DNA from: Andreprevotia lacus DSM 23236
Lineage (GTDB): Bacteria; Pseudomonadota; Gammaproteobacteria; Burkholderiales; Chitinibacteraceae
Direction: 5' to 3'
Assembly: GCF_900176275.1 (NCBI RefSeq)
Contig: NZ_FWXD01000002.1
Location: 239,364 to 303,363, forward strand
Length of the DNA stretch: 64,000 nucleotides
Program-made: the position numbers and the translations under genes
Notes under the pieces: model-generated
What the model was told of the DNA's origin: nothing
Seen by the model: the letters and a program-made list of their open reading frames with translations, nothing else
Databases searched by the model: none
Shown: piece by piece, positions 19,038 to 28,164 of the stretch
How the letters are laid out: every line of letters begins with the position of its first letter
Position numbering within the stretch: position 1 is the first letter of the stretch

Positions 19038-20489
19038 ATGACTGTACGCACACTCAAGCAGCTTTCCGACCTGCTCGCTGCCGGCAAGACCTCGGCGGTT
19101 GAACTGGCGCAGGATTATCTGGCGCGCATCGATGCGCTCAACCCGACGCTGAACGCCTTCATCACCGTCGATCATGCCAAAACGCTGGCCGAGGCCCAGG
19201 CGGCCGATGCCGCGCGCGCAGCCGGCAATGCCGGCCTGCTGACCGGCGCGCCCATCGCGCACAAGGACATCTTCTGTGCCGAGGGCTGGAAAACCAGCTG
19301 CGGCTCGAAAATGCTGGATAACTTCATCTCGCCTTATGACTCGACCGTGGTCGAGAAAACCCGCGCTGCGGGGCTGGTGACCCTGGGCCGGCTGAACATG
19401 GATGAATTCGCCATGGGCTCGTCCAACGAGAACAGCTTTTACGGCGCGGTGAAAAACCCGTGGGACTTGCAAGCTGTGCCGGGCGGTAGCTCGGGCGGTT
19501 CGGCCGCTGCCGTGGCTGCGGGCCTTGCGCCGGTCGCCACTGGCACTGATACCGGCGGCTCGATCCGCCAGCCGGCCGCGTTCTGCGGCATTACCGGCAT
19601 CAAGCCCACCTATGGCATCGTCAGCCGCTACGGCATGATTGCCTACGCCTCGTCGCTGGATCAGGGCGGCCCGCTGGCGCATACCGCCGAAGACTGCGCG
19701 CTGCTGCTGAACGTGATGGCCGGTTTCGACGAGCGCGATGCCACCAGTCTGCAGCACGACAAGGAAGACTACGCACGCGATCTGAACCAGCCGCTGGCCG
19801 GCCTGCGCGTTGGCCTGCCGCGCGAGTATTTTGCCGAGGGCCTGGCGGCCGATGTCGCCGGCGCCATCGATGCAGCAATCGGCGAGCTGAAGAAGCTGGG
19901 TGCCGCCGTGGTCGAAATCAGCCTGCCCAATACCAAGCTGGCGATTCCGTCTTACTACGTGATCGCACCCGCCGAAGCATCGAGCAACCTCAGCCGCTTT
20001 GACGGCGTGCGCTATGGCCATCGTGCCGCGCAGTACGAGGGCCTGAACGGCATGTACGAGCAGACCCGTGCCGAGGGTTTCGGTACCGAGGTCAAGCGCC
20101 GCATCCTGACCGGTTCCTATGTGCTCAGCCACGGTTACTACGACGCCTACTACCTGCAGGCGCAGAAAATCCGCCGCATCATTGCCAACGATTTCCAGGC
20201 CGCGTTCGCCCAGTGCGACGTGATTGCCGGCCCGGTGGCACCGAATACTGCGTGGAATCTGGGCGAAAAGAATGCCGATCCGGTGGCCATGTATCTGGAA
20301 GACATCTACACGCTGGGCGTGAATCTGGCCGGCTTGCCGGGCATGAGCGTGCCAGTGGGTTTTGGCAACAATGGCCGTCCTGTCGGCATGCAACTGATCG
20401 GCAATTATTTTGCCGAGGCGCGCATGCTGAACGTGGCGCACCAGTACCAGCAAGTGACTGACTGGCACAACAAGGCACCGGCGCTGTAA
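19038..20489 (+). CDS. gatA: Asp-tRNA(Asn)/Glu-tRNA(Gln) amidotransferase subunit A
   Basis: A 483-residue amidase-signature enzyme, the glutaminase subunit of GatCAB. The Ser-cisSer-Lys triad is in place: Lys76 (APIAHKD), Ser151 ([12 protein letters not shown]) and Ser175 ([12 protein letters not shown]). It releases ammonia from glutamine and channels it to GatB. It is separated from gmhA by 19 bp and directly abuts the next gene (0 bp). Presence of GatCAB implies that Gln-tRNA and/or Asn-tRNA are made by transamidation here. Confidence 0.96.
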   Translation: MTVRTLKQLSDLLAAGKTSAVELAQDYLARIDALNPTLNAFITVDHAKTLAEAQAADAARAAGNAGLLTGAPIAHKDIFCAEGWKTSCGSKMLDNFISPYDSTVVEKTRAAGLVTLGRLNMDEFAMGSSNENSFYGAVKNPWDLQAVPGGSSGGSAAAVAAGLAPVATGTDTGGSIRQPAAFCGITGIKPTYGIVSRYGMIAYASSLDQGGPLAHTAEDCALLLNVMAGFDERDATSLQHDKEDYARDLNQPLAGLRVGLPREYFAEGLAADVAGAIDAAIGELKKLGAAVVEISLPNTKLAIPSYYVIAPAEASSNLSRFDGVRYGHRAAQYEGLNGMYEQTRAEGFGTEVKRRILTGSYVLSHGYYDAYYLQAQKIRRIIANDFQAAFAQCDVIAGPVAPNTAWNLGEKNADPVAMYLEDIYTLGVNLAGLPGMSVPVGFGNNGRPVGMQLIGNYFAEARMLNVAHQYQQVTDWHNKAPAL

Positions 20490-21242
20490 GTGACTGCCGT
20501 GGCTGCAACGCGGATCGTCCAGCTGGAGGCGCTGACCACCTCGGCGTGGCCGGCGCTCAGCACCGAATTACTGGACGGCTGGCTGCTGCGCTTTGCCGCC
20601 GGCTATACCAAGCGCGCCAATTCGGTGCTGCCGCTGTATGCCGGCGCGCTGCCGGATGAAGCAAAGATCGAGTACGTTGAAGCACGTTACCAGGCCGTGG
20701 GCCAGCCAGCCGTTTTCAAGCTGACCCCGGCAACAGCCGCACTGGATGCCACGCTGGCAGCGCGCGGTTATGAACTGGTGGATGCATCCAGCGTGCAGAC
20801 GCTGGATTTGCAGCGCGAGCGCTATCAGCAAGACCCGCAGGTGACGCTGTGGCGCCAGCCTGACCCGGTCTGGTTTGATGCCTTTGCCGGCATGAGCGGG
20901 CTGACCCCGGCGCAGCGCGAAGCGGCCGCCCGCATGCTGGCAGGCTATGCCTGCAATACCGCATTTGCCGTGGTGCGGCAGCACGAGCGCATTGTGGCCT
21001 GCGGCTTTGCCGTACGGCAGTGGGACAGCGTGGTGCTGTTCGACATCGTGACCGACCCGGCCGAGCGCCGCAGCGGTTATGGCCGCCGCTTGGTGGATAG
21101 CCTGCTGGCCTGGGGGCAGGAAGCCGGTGCCACGCAGGGCTTGCTGCAAGTGGTAGCGGACAACGCACCGGCCGTGGCGCTGTATGCCGGCTTCGGTTTT
21201 GCCGAGCAATATCAATATTGGTATCGCCGTCAGCCTGGCTGA
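20490..21242 (+). CDS. GNAT-family N-acetyltransferase
   Basis: A 250-residue protein starting with GTG immediately after the gatA stop. The C-terminal half is a GNAT domain: [20 protein letters not shown] is the acetyl-CoA pyrophosphate loop (R/Q-x-x-G-x-G/A type), followed by '[21 protein letters not shown]'. The N-terminal half ([20 protein letters not shown]) belongs to a recurring N-terminal domain of two-domain GNAT proteins. The acceptor is unknown. It sits between gatA and gatB, 32 bp from gatB, so it is part of the operon. Nothing in the sequence links it to tRNA amidation; modification of an amino acid or aminoacyl product is possible but speculative. Confidence 0.85.
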   Translation: MTAVAATRIVQLEALTTSAWPALSTELLDGWLLRFAAGYTKRANSVLPLYAGALPDEAKIEYVEARYQAVGQPAVFKLTPATAALDATLAARGYELVDASSVQTLDLQRERYQQDPQVTLWRQPDPVWFDAFAGMSGLTPAQREAAARMLAGYACNTAFAVVRQHERIVACGFAVRQWDSVVLFDIVTDPAERRSGYGRRLVDSLLAWGQEAGATQGLLQVVADNAPAVALYAGFGFAEQYQYWYRRQPG

Positions 21243-21274
21243 CGACGATGGAACGAAAGAAGAGAGCAGACACC

Positions 21275-22714
<1,440 letters not shown>

Positions 22715-22734
22715 ACAGGCTGATGATGTTCAAC

Positions 22735-22760
22735 AAAAAGCGGGCTTGGGCCCGCTTTTT
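22735..22760 (+). terminator. Rho-independent terminator after gatB
   Basis: AAAAAGCGGGC, loop TTGG, GCCCGCTTTTT: an 11-bp stem ending in a T-run, 20 bp after the gatB stop. The A-run on the other arm could let it work in both directions. Confidence 0.92.
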
Positions 22761-22763
22761 GTT

Positions 22764-23178
22764 TGTGTGTGGCCAAGAGTGGCGCCTGCGGCGCGGCGCT
22801 TGGGTGCCGGTTCCGCCCGGCGTGCAGGTCAAGGGGGCGTTTCGCCACCTCCTTAACAACCCCGGGCGACCCTGCTTCAGTATTCCATGGCTGCGCCATG
22901 GAATACCCTGCGCTGCGCGCCCAGTGCGGTGGGAAGGTAACTCGCCCTGCGGACTCAAACATCCCTTCCTGACTACCCCGCGCCGTGCTGTGCTGCTCGG
23001 CGCTTCGGAAGCGGGAGGGCGGTCTGCAGCCTGCAGTCGTTACCGGGTATTTGCGGCTAGATTTGACGGAGTGGCGGCTGCTCCGTTGCGCGTGGCAGGG
23101 TTCACAGTAGTAAGGATTTTCGCCGTGAATTGATGGACTCGGCTGCTATTCTTTTTTTCGATCAATGTGGAGAAAAGC
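22764..23178. other. Intergenic region with a perfect palindrome, no gene seen
   Basis: About 415 bp between the gatB terminator and tae4. The open frames here have no recognisable product and look like composition artefacts. A 25-bp inverted repeat at 22881-22905 (TATTCCATGG, loop CTGCG, CCATGGAATA) stands out, and shorter partial complementarity continues outward on both sides. The last 60 bp before tae4 become AT-richer and should hold its promoter. Confidence 0.4.
22881..22905. repeat. Perfect inverted repeat, 10-bp arms
   Basis: TATTCCATGG / CCATGGAATA with a 5-nt loop, isolated in non-coding DNA. It has no T-run and is far from any stop codon, so it is not an obvious terminator. It may be a mobile palindrome or a recombination scar; its function is unknown. 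Confidence 0.55.
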
Positions 23179-23685
23179 ATGACAACAGCACGTCGGCCGT
23201 CTTTCAAGGCGGCTTGGGGCGCATTTCAGCAGGTGCGCGGAGATGTCAAGGAAGTGGGTAAATTCCTTGGTGGCAAGATCGAAATCAATACCGAGTTGGG
23301 GCGGAATGGCGGGTATACGAATGCATGTCCGATCAGGATGAGCTACGTGCTGAACTACACTGGTTTTCCGATCCATGCTGGGCATGGCTTCAAGATCAGC
23401 ACTGGTGCCGACCGGAAAAACTACCTGATCCGCATCAACGACATGGTTCAGTACCTCAAGATCAATTTCGGTGCGCCGGACAAAGTTGTTGACCGTCCGC
23501 CACTGCCGGATGACTTCTGGGACATGCAAGGCATTATTCTGGTAGAGGGTGATGGTTGGGATAACGCCCGTGGTCACGTGACGCTTTGGGATGGTTCACA
23601 CTGCGCCGACACTTGCCATATGTACGGCGATCCCAAAAACTGGCCGTTCTCTCCCCAAAAGGCATCAATATGGGTTCTAAAGTAG
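23179..23685 (+). CDS. tae4: Type VI secretion amidase effector Tae4
   Basis: A 168-residue NlpC/P60-like peptidoglycan amidase of the Tae4 family, delivered by type VI secretion. It cuts the D-Glu-meso-DAP bond in target periplasm. The collinear pattern with enterobacterial Tae4 is clear: NACPIRMSYVLNYTGFPI with catalytic Cys50, STGADRKNYLIRINDMVQYL, then NARGHVTLWDGSHCADTCH with catalytic His133 and the conserved Cys142/Cys146 pair. Length is the usual 160-170. The ATG at 23179 has GGAG six bases upstream, so the in-frame GTG at 23167 is rejected. The gene appears lower in GC than its neighbours, suggesting acquisition. The immunity gene overlaps its 3' end. No T6SS structural, Hcp or VgrG gene is in this window. 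Confidence 0.92.
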   Translation: MTTARRPSFKAAWGAFQQVRGDVKEVGKFLGGKIEINTELGRNGGYTNACPIRMSYVLNYTGFPIHAGHGFKISTGADRKNYLIRINDMVQYLKINFGAPDKVVDRPPLPDDFWDMQGIILVEGDGWDNARGHVTLWDGSHCADTCHMYGDPKNWPFSPQKASIWVLK

Positions 23686-24077
23686 CCTGGGTCGCGCTGG
23701 CATTGGCGCTTTTTGTTGGTACATCGGCCGCGAAGCAGCGGCCCTACGGCCCGCACAATACCGACAAATACACCCAGCGGGAGATGCTCAAGAACTGGGC
23801 GCTGTCCGTTTGCATCGCCATGTCGTGGGACAAGAAAGGTGTGGATAAAGTGGCCGATGACGCGGGCGGCACTGCCAGCGGCTACTTTGAATACAGCAAT
23901 GCGCCTGATGCTGCATTTGATGAGGTGCGGAAGCTGGCCAGCAAGTACGCTCACCTGGAGTACGGCGGATCAATCCCCGGCGAGTTCAACACGATGAAGT
24001 GCATCGACCTCTTCCATAGCGATGAGCTGGATCGGGTCGTGAAGAAGTATGTAAAGGCCAGCAGTCGAGATAAGTAG
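23670..24077 (+). CDS. tai4: Type VI amidase immunity protein Tai4
   Basis: A 135-residue periplasmic protein matching the Tai4 family: MLKNWALSVCIAMSWDKKG, TASGYFEYSNAPDAAFDEV, KYAHLEYGGSIPGEFNTMK and CIDLFHSDELDRVVKKY. The N-terminus (MGSKVAWVALALALFVGTSAAK) is a signal peptide, consistent with blocking Tae4 in the periplasm. The two cysteines can form the family disulfide. It overlaps tae4 by 16 bases in another frame, so effector and antidote are expressed together. A terminator follows. Kin protection, and guarding against incoming Tae4, is the expected role. Confidence 0.9.
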   Translation: MGSKVAWVALALALFVGTSAAKQRPYGPHNTDKYTQREMLKNWALSVCIAMSWDKKGVDKVADDAGGTASGYFEYSNAPDAAFDEVRKLASKYAHLEYGGSIPGEFNTMKCIDLFHSDELDRVVKKYVKASSRDK

Positions 24078-24100
24078 GCTTGAGTCACCGCAGATGATGA

Positions 24101-24127
24101 AGGCTCCCTTGGGGAGCCTCTCATTTT
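24101..24127 (+). terminator. Rho-independent terminator after tai4
   Basis: AGGCTCCC, loop TTG, GGGAGCCT, then CTCATTTT. It lies 24 bp after the tai4 stop and faces the 3' end of the DUF1272 relic. Confidence 0.75.
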
Positions 24128-24146
24128 GGGCTAGCAAGGTACGCGA

Positions 24147-24538
24147 TTACATTGCGCTCGCACACCCTGCCGGCTTGTAAACCCGTTCGGTCGAAGCCGG
24201 GGGGGCTGAGTAGTTCCTGTGCTGGCCGCCGTGGCCGTGCCACCAGCTCGCCACCGCAGTTCGGGCAGCATGCCTGCAAGTGCGCAGTGCAGTCGGCACA
24301 GAAGGTGCATTCAAACGAGCAGATGCAGGCAACGTCACGATCTGGGCCCTGAGTCTGTCCCCGATCTGGCTGCGAGGGGCTGATCGGGGCTCATGCGCTG
24401 CTCGAAATCCTCATGTACTACAGTACATTCCGGTTTTTGCGCTGCTCTTCACCCCGCTGAGCCGCCTCTCGCCGAGATCGGAAACAGACTCTATGGATCG
24501 CGGTTGCAGCATTCGCAGTTGGGGCGCAGGGCCAGCAT
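24147..24538 (-). pseudogene. DUF1272 gene broken by an insertion and a frameshift
   Basis: Read on the minus strand, an ATG at 24538 opens MLALRPNCECCNRD, the exact N-terminal signature of the small cysteine-rich DUF1272 family. A TAG then appears inside a 141-bp palindromic insert (24351-24491). Beyond the insert the same frame resumes with PDRDVACICSFECTFCADC and CCPNCGGELVARPRRP, the rest of the family motif. Removing the insert restores a normal spacing. A second lesion lies at a run of seven C residues (24199-24205). The natural C-terminus PASTERVYKPAGC is in the next frame and ends at TAA 24147. So the gene carries two disabling changes. The intact family members are about 70-90-residue predicted zinc-binding proteins of unknown function. 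The relic is 85 bp downstream of nagA on the same strand. Confidence 0.85.
24351..24491. mobile_element. 141-bp MITE-like palindromic element inside DUF1272
   Basis: The ends are 17-bp inverted repeats (GAGTCTGTCCCCGATCT and AGATCGGAAACAGACTC, 15 of 17 matching). The exact centre is a palindrome, ATGTACT-AC-AGTACAT (24413-24428). The two halves remain partly complementary along their length (for instance CCCCG and CCTC blocks), so the element can fold as one long imperfect hairpin. It codes for nothing. It interrupts the DUF1272 reading frame precisely where the family is otherwise continuous, which is direct evidence of insertion. No clear target duplication is visible. The mobilising transposase is not in the window. 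Confidence 0.7.
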
Positions 24539-24623
24539 GGTGAGTCCCCCGAGGTGGATGCTTCACCATAAAGTGCCGGTTGCTGGCCCGTTTGCCACAA
24601 TGGCGTCAAATCCTGCCAACCGG

Positions 24624-25733
24624 TTACGTCGGCTGGTGCAAGTCCAGCGCCGTGCCTTCTACGTATACCGCCTTCACCCGCAATTCCCTATCCAGCACCA
24701 CCGCATCACCCCATGCGCCGAGCGCCAGCCGGCCACGGTCGGCCAGGCCGAGGTAGTCGGCCGGGTTGCGCGAGATGCGGTTGCTGGCGTCTTCCACACT
24801 CAGCCCCAGCGACACCAGATTGCGCAGCACCAGGTCCATGGTCAGTGCGCTGCCGGCCAGGGTGCCGTCGGGCAGGGTGACGGCGCCCAGGCATTTGGTT
24901 ACGCTGCGGCCACGGCCGGTGTAGGTGCCGTCGGGCAGGCCGGCAGTCTGGGTGGCGTCGGTCACGCAATACAGTTTGGGTATGCTGCGCAGCGCCACTT
25001 TCATCGCGCCGGGGTGGACGTGGATCAGGTCGGGGATCAGCTCGCTGTATTGCGCGTGCGCCAGCGCGGCGCCCACCATGCCGGGCGCGCGGTGGTTGAG
25101 CGGCGTCATCGCGTTATACAGGTGGGTGAAGCCGGCCACGCCGTGCTGCAGCGCCTGCATGCCTTCCTCATACGTGCCCAGGGTGTGGCCGATCTGCACC
25201 CGCACGCCGCGTTCGGCCAGGGTGCGGATGATGGCGTCGTGGCCGGCGATTTCCGGCGACAGCGTGACTACCTTCACCGGCACCAGCGCCATGTATTCGT
25301 CCAGCTCGGCCAGCACGGCCGGGCGGACCTCATTGGGCAGGCCACCCAGCCGGCCGGGGTTTACATACGGGCCTTCCAGGTGGACGCCGAGCAGGCGCGG
25401 TGCATTGGCGGGGCGCAGCGTGATGGGGGCGGCCAGTTCTGCCAGCAGCGCGCGCAGTTTGTCGTGCGTGGTGCAGACGGTGGTGGCCAGCATGGCCGTG
25501 GTGCCGTGCTGCGCGTGCATGCGGGCGATGCGCACGGTGGCGTCGGCGCCGTCCATGGTGTCCAGCCCCAGCCCGCCGTGCACGTGCAGGTCGATGAAGC
25601 CGGGCAGGATGTACTCGTCCCCGTTATCGGCCGGATCGACCGCATGGCCACCCAGCTGCGCAATGCGCCCGGCATCGAATGCCAGGCTGCCGTGGCGCCA
25701 GCCGTCAGGGGTAAGGATGTTGCCGTTGAGCAT
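24624..25733 (-). CDS. nagA: N-acetylglucosamine-6-phosphate deacetylase
   Basis: A 369-residue amidohydrolase converting GlcNAc-6-P to GlcN-6-P, a core step of chitin and peptidoglycan amino-sugar use. Metal and substrate motifs are PGFIDLHVHGGLGLDTMDG (HxH), GVHLEGPYVNPGRLGG (Glu), GHTLGTYEEGMQALQHG (His), THLYNAMTPLNHRAPGMVGA (His) and CVTDATQTAGLPDGTY (catalytic Asp). The start at 25733 follows AGGAGG closely. It stands alone: no nagB, PTS or regulator is adjacent. In the window it links functionally to the secreted chitinase at 57 kb. The DUF1272 relic lies 85 bp after it. Confidence 0.94.
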   Translation of the reverse strand: MLNGNILTPDGWRHGSLAFDAGRIAQLGGHAVDPADNGDEYILPGFIDLHVHGGLGLDTMDGADATVRIARMHAQHGTTAMLATTVCTTHDKLRALLAELAAPITLRPANAPRLLGVHLEGPYVNPGRLGGLPNEVRPAVLAELDEYMALVPVKVVTLSPEIAGHDAIIRTLAERGVRVQIGHTLGTYEEGMQALQHGVAGFTHLYNAMTPLNHRAPGMVGAALAHAQYSELIPDLIHVHPGAMKVALRSIPKLYCVTDATQTAGLPDGTYTGRGRSVTKCLGAVTLPDGTLAGSALTMDLVLRNLVSLGLSVEDASNRISRNPADYLGLADRGRLALGAWGDAVVLDRELRVKAVYVEGTALDLHQPT

Positions 25734-26122
25734 GGGGCCTCCTGCAAGAGCCTGCCAGGCAAGCTTGGCTCGATATTGTTGATTTCCCCGCATCAAGCCC
25801 CCGGCCAGGCCGGGCGCCAACTGTTTGCGGGGGGTGAAACGCGGCTCTTGCCCTGTTCGATTCCACGCCCCCCGCCTTCGCCGCCGCGAGGGAGCCTCGC
25901 TTCGCTCGTCAGCGGCACGAATGGAGATGGGCGGTAAATCAACCATTACGGGGCGCGGCAAGCGCTGGGCCTCGATGGTTATCGTCAAACCAGACCACAT
26001 GGTTTGCAAGTCAAGAAACGTAACACGCTGACCCCGTGCGGATGGCCTGCAACTGTTGCTGTCTTGCTGCGGCAATCCGGCTTAGGATGGGGTTCAATTT
26101 TCTTCGCTACGGGGTTGGTTCC
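25734..26122. other. nagA/GST intergenic region with an inverted repeat
   Basis: 389 bp between divergent nagA and the glutathione transferase gene. No credible gene is seen. Short GC palindromes (CCCGGCCAGGCCGGG near 25799) and a spaced inverted repeat at 25986-26006 are the notable features. The promoters of both genes must lie here, but no clear -35/-10 pair could be fixed. Confidence 0.4.
25986..26006. promoter_or_regulatory. Possible operator: CAAACCA-N7-TGGTTTG
   Basis: Perfect 7-bp arms separated by seven bases, with a nested ACCA-CA-TGGT, in the region shared by the nagA and GST promoters. It resembles a dimeric repressor site. Which regulator binds it, and whether it serves nagA, cannot be told from sequence. 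Confidence 0.35.
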
Positions 26123-26752
26123 ATGCAGCTGGTCATCGGCAACAAGAAGTATTCATCGTGGTCCTTGCGCCCTTGGCTGGGGCTGACGCAGGCTGGTATT
26201 GCGTTCGATGAGCGCGTGATCAATCTGTACGCACCCGATAGCCTGGCGCAGCGCCTGGCAGTCACGCCCACCGGCAAGGTGCCGGCGCTGGTTGATGGCG
26301 AGCTGGTGATCTGGGAAACGCTGGCGATTGCCGAATACGTGGCCGAGAAATATCCGCAAGCCGGGCTGTGGCCGGCCGATGCCACTGCGCGTGCCGTGGC
26401 GCGCGCGGTATGTGCCGAGATGCACGCCGGCTTCGTGCCGCTGCGCTCCACCTGCAATATGGATCTGTCACGGCGCAAGACGGTAGAAATCACCCCGGCG
26501 GTGCAGGCCGATGTCGACCGCATCGTTGCGCTGTGGGCCGATTGCCGCGCGCGCTTTGGTACGAGTGGTCCCTTCCTGTTCGGGGCTTTCAGCTGGGCCG
26601 ATGCTTTCTATGCGCCGGTGGCGACACGCTTTCGCACCTACGGCATTGCACTGCCGCCCGAGGCGCAGGCCTATGTCGATCTGTTGCTGGCTCTGCCGGC
26701 CTTCAAGGCGTGGGAGGCGGCCGCCCTGGCCGAGCCTTGGTCGGATCAGTGA
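26123..26752 (+). CDS. Glutathione S-transferase family protein
   Basis: A 209-residue cytosolic GST. The N-terminal thioredoxin-like domain reads MQLVIGNKKYSSWSLRPWLG, with the Ser/Trp-rich activation region, the cis-proline loop GKVPALVDGELVIWETLAIAEY (glutathione gamma-glutamyl contacts at the E-T/S pair) and an all-helical C-terminal domain ending ALPAFKAWEAAALAEPW. The start at 26123 gives the canonical beginning of the family; longer upstream frames add a Cys-rich, non-homologous stretch. The substrate is unknown. It is a single gene with its own terminator. Confidence 0.88.
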   Translation: MQLVIGNKKYSSWSLRPWLGLTQAGIAFDERVINLYAPDSLAQRLAVTPTGKVPALVDGELVIWETLAIAEYVAEKYPQAGLWPADATARAVARAVCAEMHAGFVPLRSTCNMDLSRRKTVEITPAVQADVDRIVALWADCRARFGTSGPFLFGAFSWADAFYAPVATRFRTYGIALPPEAQAYVDLLLALPAFKAWEAAALAEPWSDQ

Positions 26753-26770
26753 TCGTGTGTCAATCCGGAT

Positions 26771-26798
26771 AAAAACCGCCCGCCATGGGGCGGTTTTT
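26771..26798 (+). terminator. Rho-independent terminator after GST gene
   Basis: AAAAACCGCCC, loop GCCATG, GGGCGGTTTTT; 18 bp beyond the stop. Confidence 0.9.
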
Positions 26799-26800
26799 AT

Positions 26801-26829
26801 TTGCTTAAAAAATAGGCAGGCGGTAGAAT
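26801..26829 (+). promoter_or_regulatory. Sigma-70 promoter of dusB-fis
   Basis: TTGCTT at 26801 and TAGAAT at 26824 with a 17-bp spacer, directly behind the GST terminator and about 40 bp upstream of the dusB ATG. The spacing and both hexamers fit a strong housekeeping promoter, as expected for the growth-regulated fis operon. Confidence 0.65.
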
Positions 26830-26870
26830 GCGCGCCTTCCCCGTCTGTCCCCGCTGTCTGCCCATTCCGT

Positions 26871-27893
26871 ATGCATATCGGCCCGTATCGGCTTGCCAAC
26901 AATCTGATCGTCGCACCCATGGCTGGTGTGACGGACAAGCCTTTCCGGCAGTTGTGCAAGCGTTTTGGTGCCGGCCATGCGGTGAGCGAGATGATCACGG
27001 CCGACCAGTCGCTGCGGCTGACCAAGAAGACGCAGCGGCGCGCTGATTTCGATGGCGAGCTGGCGCCGATTTCGGTACAGATTGCCGGGTCTGATCCCGA
27101 GCAGCTGGCGCAGGCCGCGCAGTATCAGGTGGAAAACGGCGCGCAGATTGTCGACATCAATATGGGTTGCCCGGCCAAAAAGGTGTGCAACAAGCTGGCC
27201 GGATCGGCCCTGCTGCAAAATGAAACCTTGGTCGGCGATATTCTGCAGGCGGTGGTCAAGGCGGTGGATGTGCCGGTCACCCTGAAAACGCGCCTGGGCT
27301 TTTGCAACGGCGAGGAAAACATCCTGCGCGTGGCAAGAATGGCCGAAGACGCCGGCATTGCCGCGCTGGCCATACACGGCCGCACGCGCGAGGACATGTA
27401 CAACGGCGCGGCGCGTTATGCGCTGATCCGTGAAGTAAAAAACAGCATCCGCATCCCGGTGATCGCCAATGGCGACATCGACACGCCGCACAAAGCAGCC
27501 GAAGTGCTGCAGGCGACGGGGGCGGACGCCATCATGATCGGCCGGGCTGCACAGGGGCGGCCCTGGCTGTTTCGCGAGGTTGCTCACTATCTGGCTACCG
27601 GCGAATTGTTGCCGCAGCCCGAGGTGATCGAGATACGCGATGTATTGATCGAACATCTGGATGGGCTCTACAGCCATTACGGCGAGTATTCGGGCTGCCG
27701 CATCGCCCGCAAGCACATCGCCTGGTACACCAAGGGGCTGCGCGGCGGCAACGAATTCCGCCAGGCCATGTACCGGCTTGAGTCCACCACAGAACAACAA
27801 CAGGCCACGCGGGCGTTTTTCGACCGCTTGCTCGAAACGGGCGAGCGCTTGAGCTACGACGTGGACCTAGCAGCACATCAGGGAGAATTATGA
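26871..27893 (+). CDS. dusB: tRNA-dihydrouridine synthase B
   Basis: A 340-residue FMN-dependent tRNA-dihydrouridine synthase. The TIM-barrel signature is complete: NNLIVAPMAGVTDKPFRQL (FMN), IVDINMGCPAKKVCNKLAGS with the catalytic Cys, 'LAIHGRTREDMYNGAARY' and 'GDIDTPHKA...GADAIMIGRAAQGRP'. The helical C-terminal tRNA domain follows. The ATG at 26871 (MHIGPYRLANN) is the conserved start; the frame is open further upstream only by chance. It is the first gene of the classic dusB-fis pair, overlapping fis by 4 bases (ATGA). Confidence 0.95.
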   Translation: MHIGPYRLANNLIVAPMAGVTDKPFRQLCKRFGAGHAVSEMITADQSLRLTKKTQRRADFDGELAPISVQIAGSDPEQLAQAAQYQVENGAQIVDINMGCPAKKVCNKLAGSALLQNETLVGDILQAVVKAVDVPVTLKTRLGFCNGEENILRVARMAEDAGIAALAIHGRTREDMYNGAARYALIREVKNSIRIPVIANGDIDTPHKAAEVLQATGADAIMIGRAAQGRPWLFREVAHYLATGELLPQPEVIEIRDVLIEHLDGLYSHYGEYSGCRIARKHIAWYTKGLRGGNEFRQAMYRLESTTEQQQATRAFFDRLLETGERLSYDVDLAAHQGEL

Positions 27894-28144
27894 ATCAGCA
27901 CGATAGCAATCTGATCGTCGATCCGATTGCCGAGGCCATCAAGACCTCGCTCGAACAGTATTTTCACGACCTCGACGGCGAAGCGCCGTGCGCGGTGTAT
28001 GACATGGTGCTGGCGCGCGTTGAGAAACCGCTGTTGACCCTGGTGCTGGAGCGCGTCGAGGGCAATCAGACCCGCGCTGCGGAGATGCTGGGCATCAACC
28101 GCAACACGCTGCGCAAGAAGCTGCAAACCTACGATCTTCTGTAA
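27890..28144 (+). CDS. fis: Nucleoid protein / DNA-binding regulator Fis
   Basis: An 84-residue Fis homologue, shorter than the 98-residue E. coli protein. The core dimerisation helices ([20 protein letters not shown]) and the C-terminal helix-turn-helix ([20 protein letters not shown]) are intact. It bends DNA and coordinates rRNA, tRNA and growth-phase gene expression. It is coupled to dusB by an ATGA overlap. purH begins 20 bp downstream with no terminator between, so read-through into purH is possible. Confidence 0.95.
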   Translation: MNQHDSNLIVDPIAEAIKTSLEQYFHDLDGEAPCAVYDMVLARVEKPLLTLVLERVEGNQTRAAEMLGINRNTLRKKLQTYDLL

Positions 28145-28164
28145 ATAAAAAACAGGTGCATGAG

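Noticed and set aside
18951..20468. A 505-residue minus-strand frame over gatA
   Set aside because: gatA on the plus strand has the complete Lys-Ser-Ser triad, so this is a shadow.
22723..23133. Open frame after gatB
   Set aside because: It starts inside the terminator, has no recognisable domain and lacks a ribosome site.
24393..25937. A 514-residue plus-strand frame over nagA
   Set aside because: Antisense to nagA, which has all metal ligands and an AGGAGG site. The frame crosses the palindromic element and has no homologous motif.
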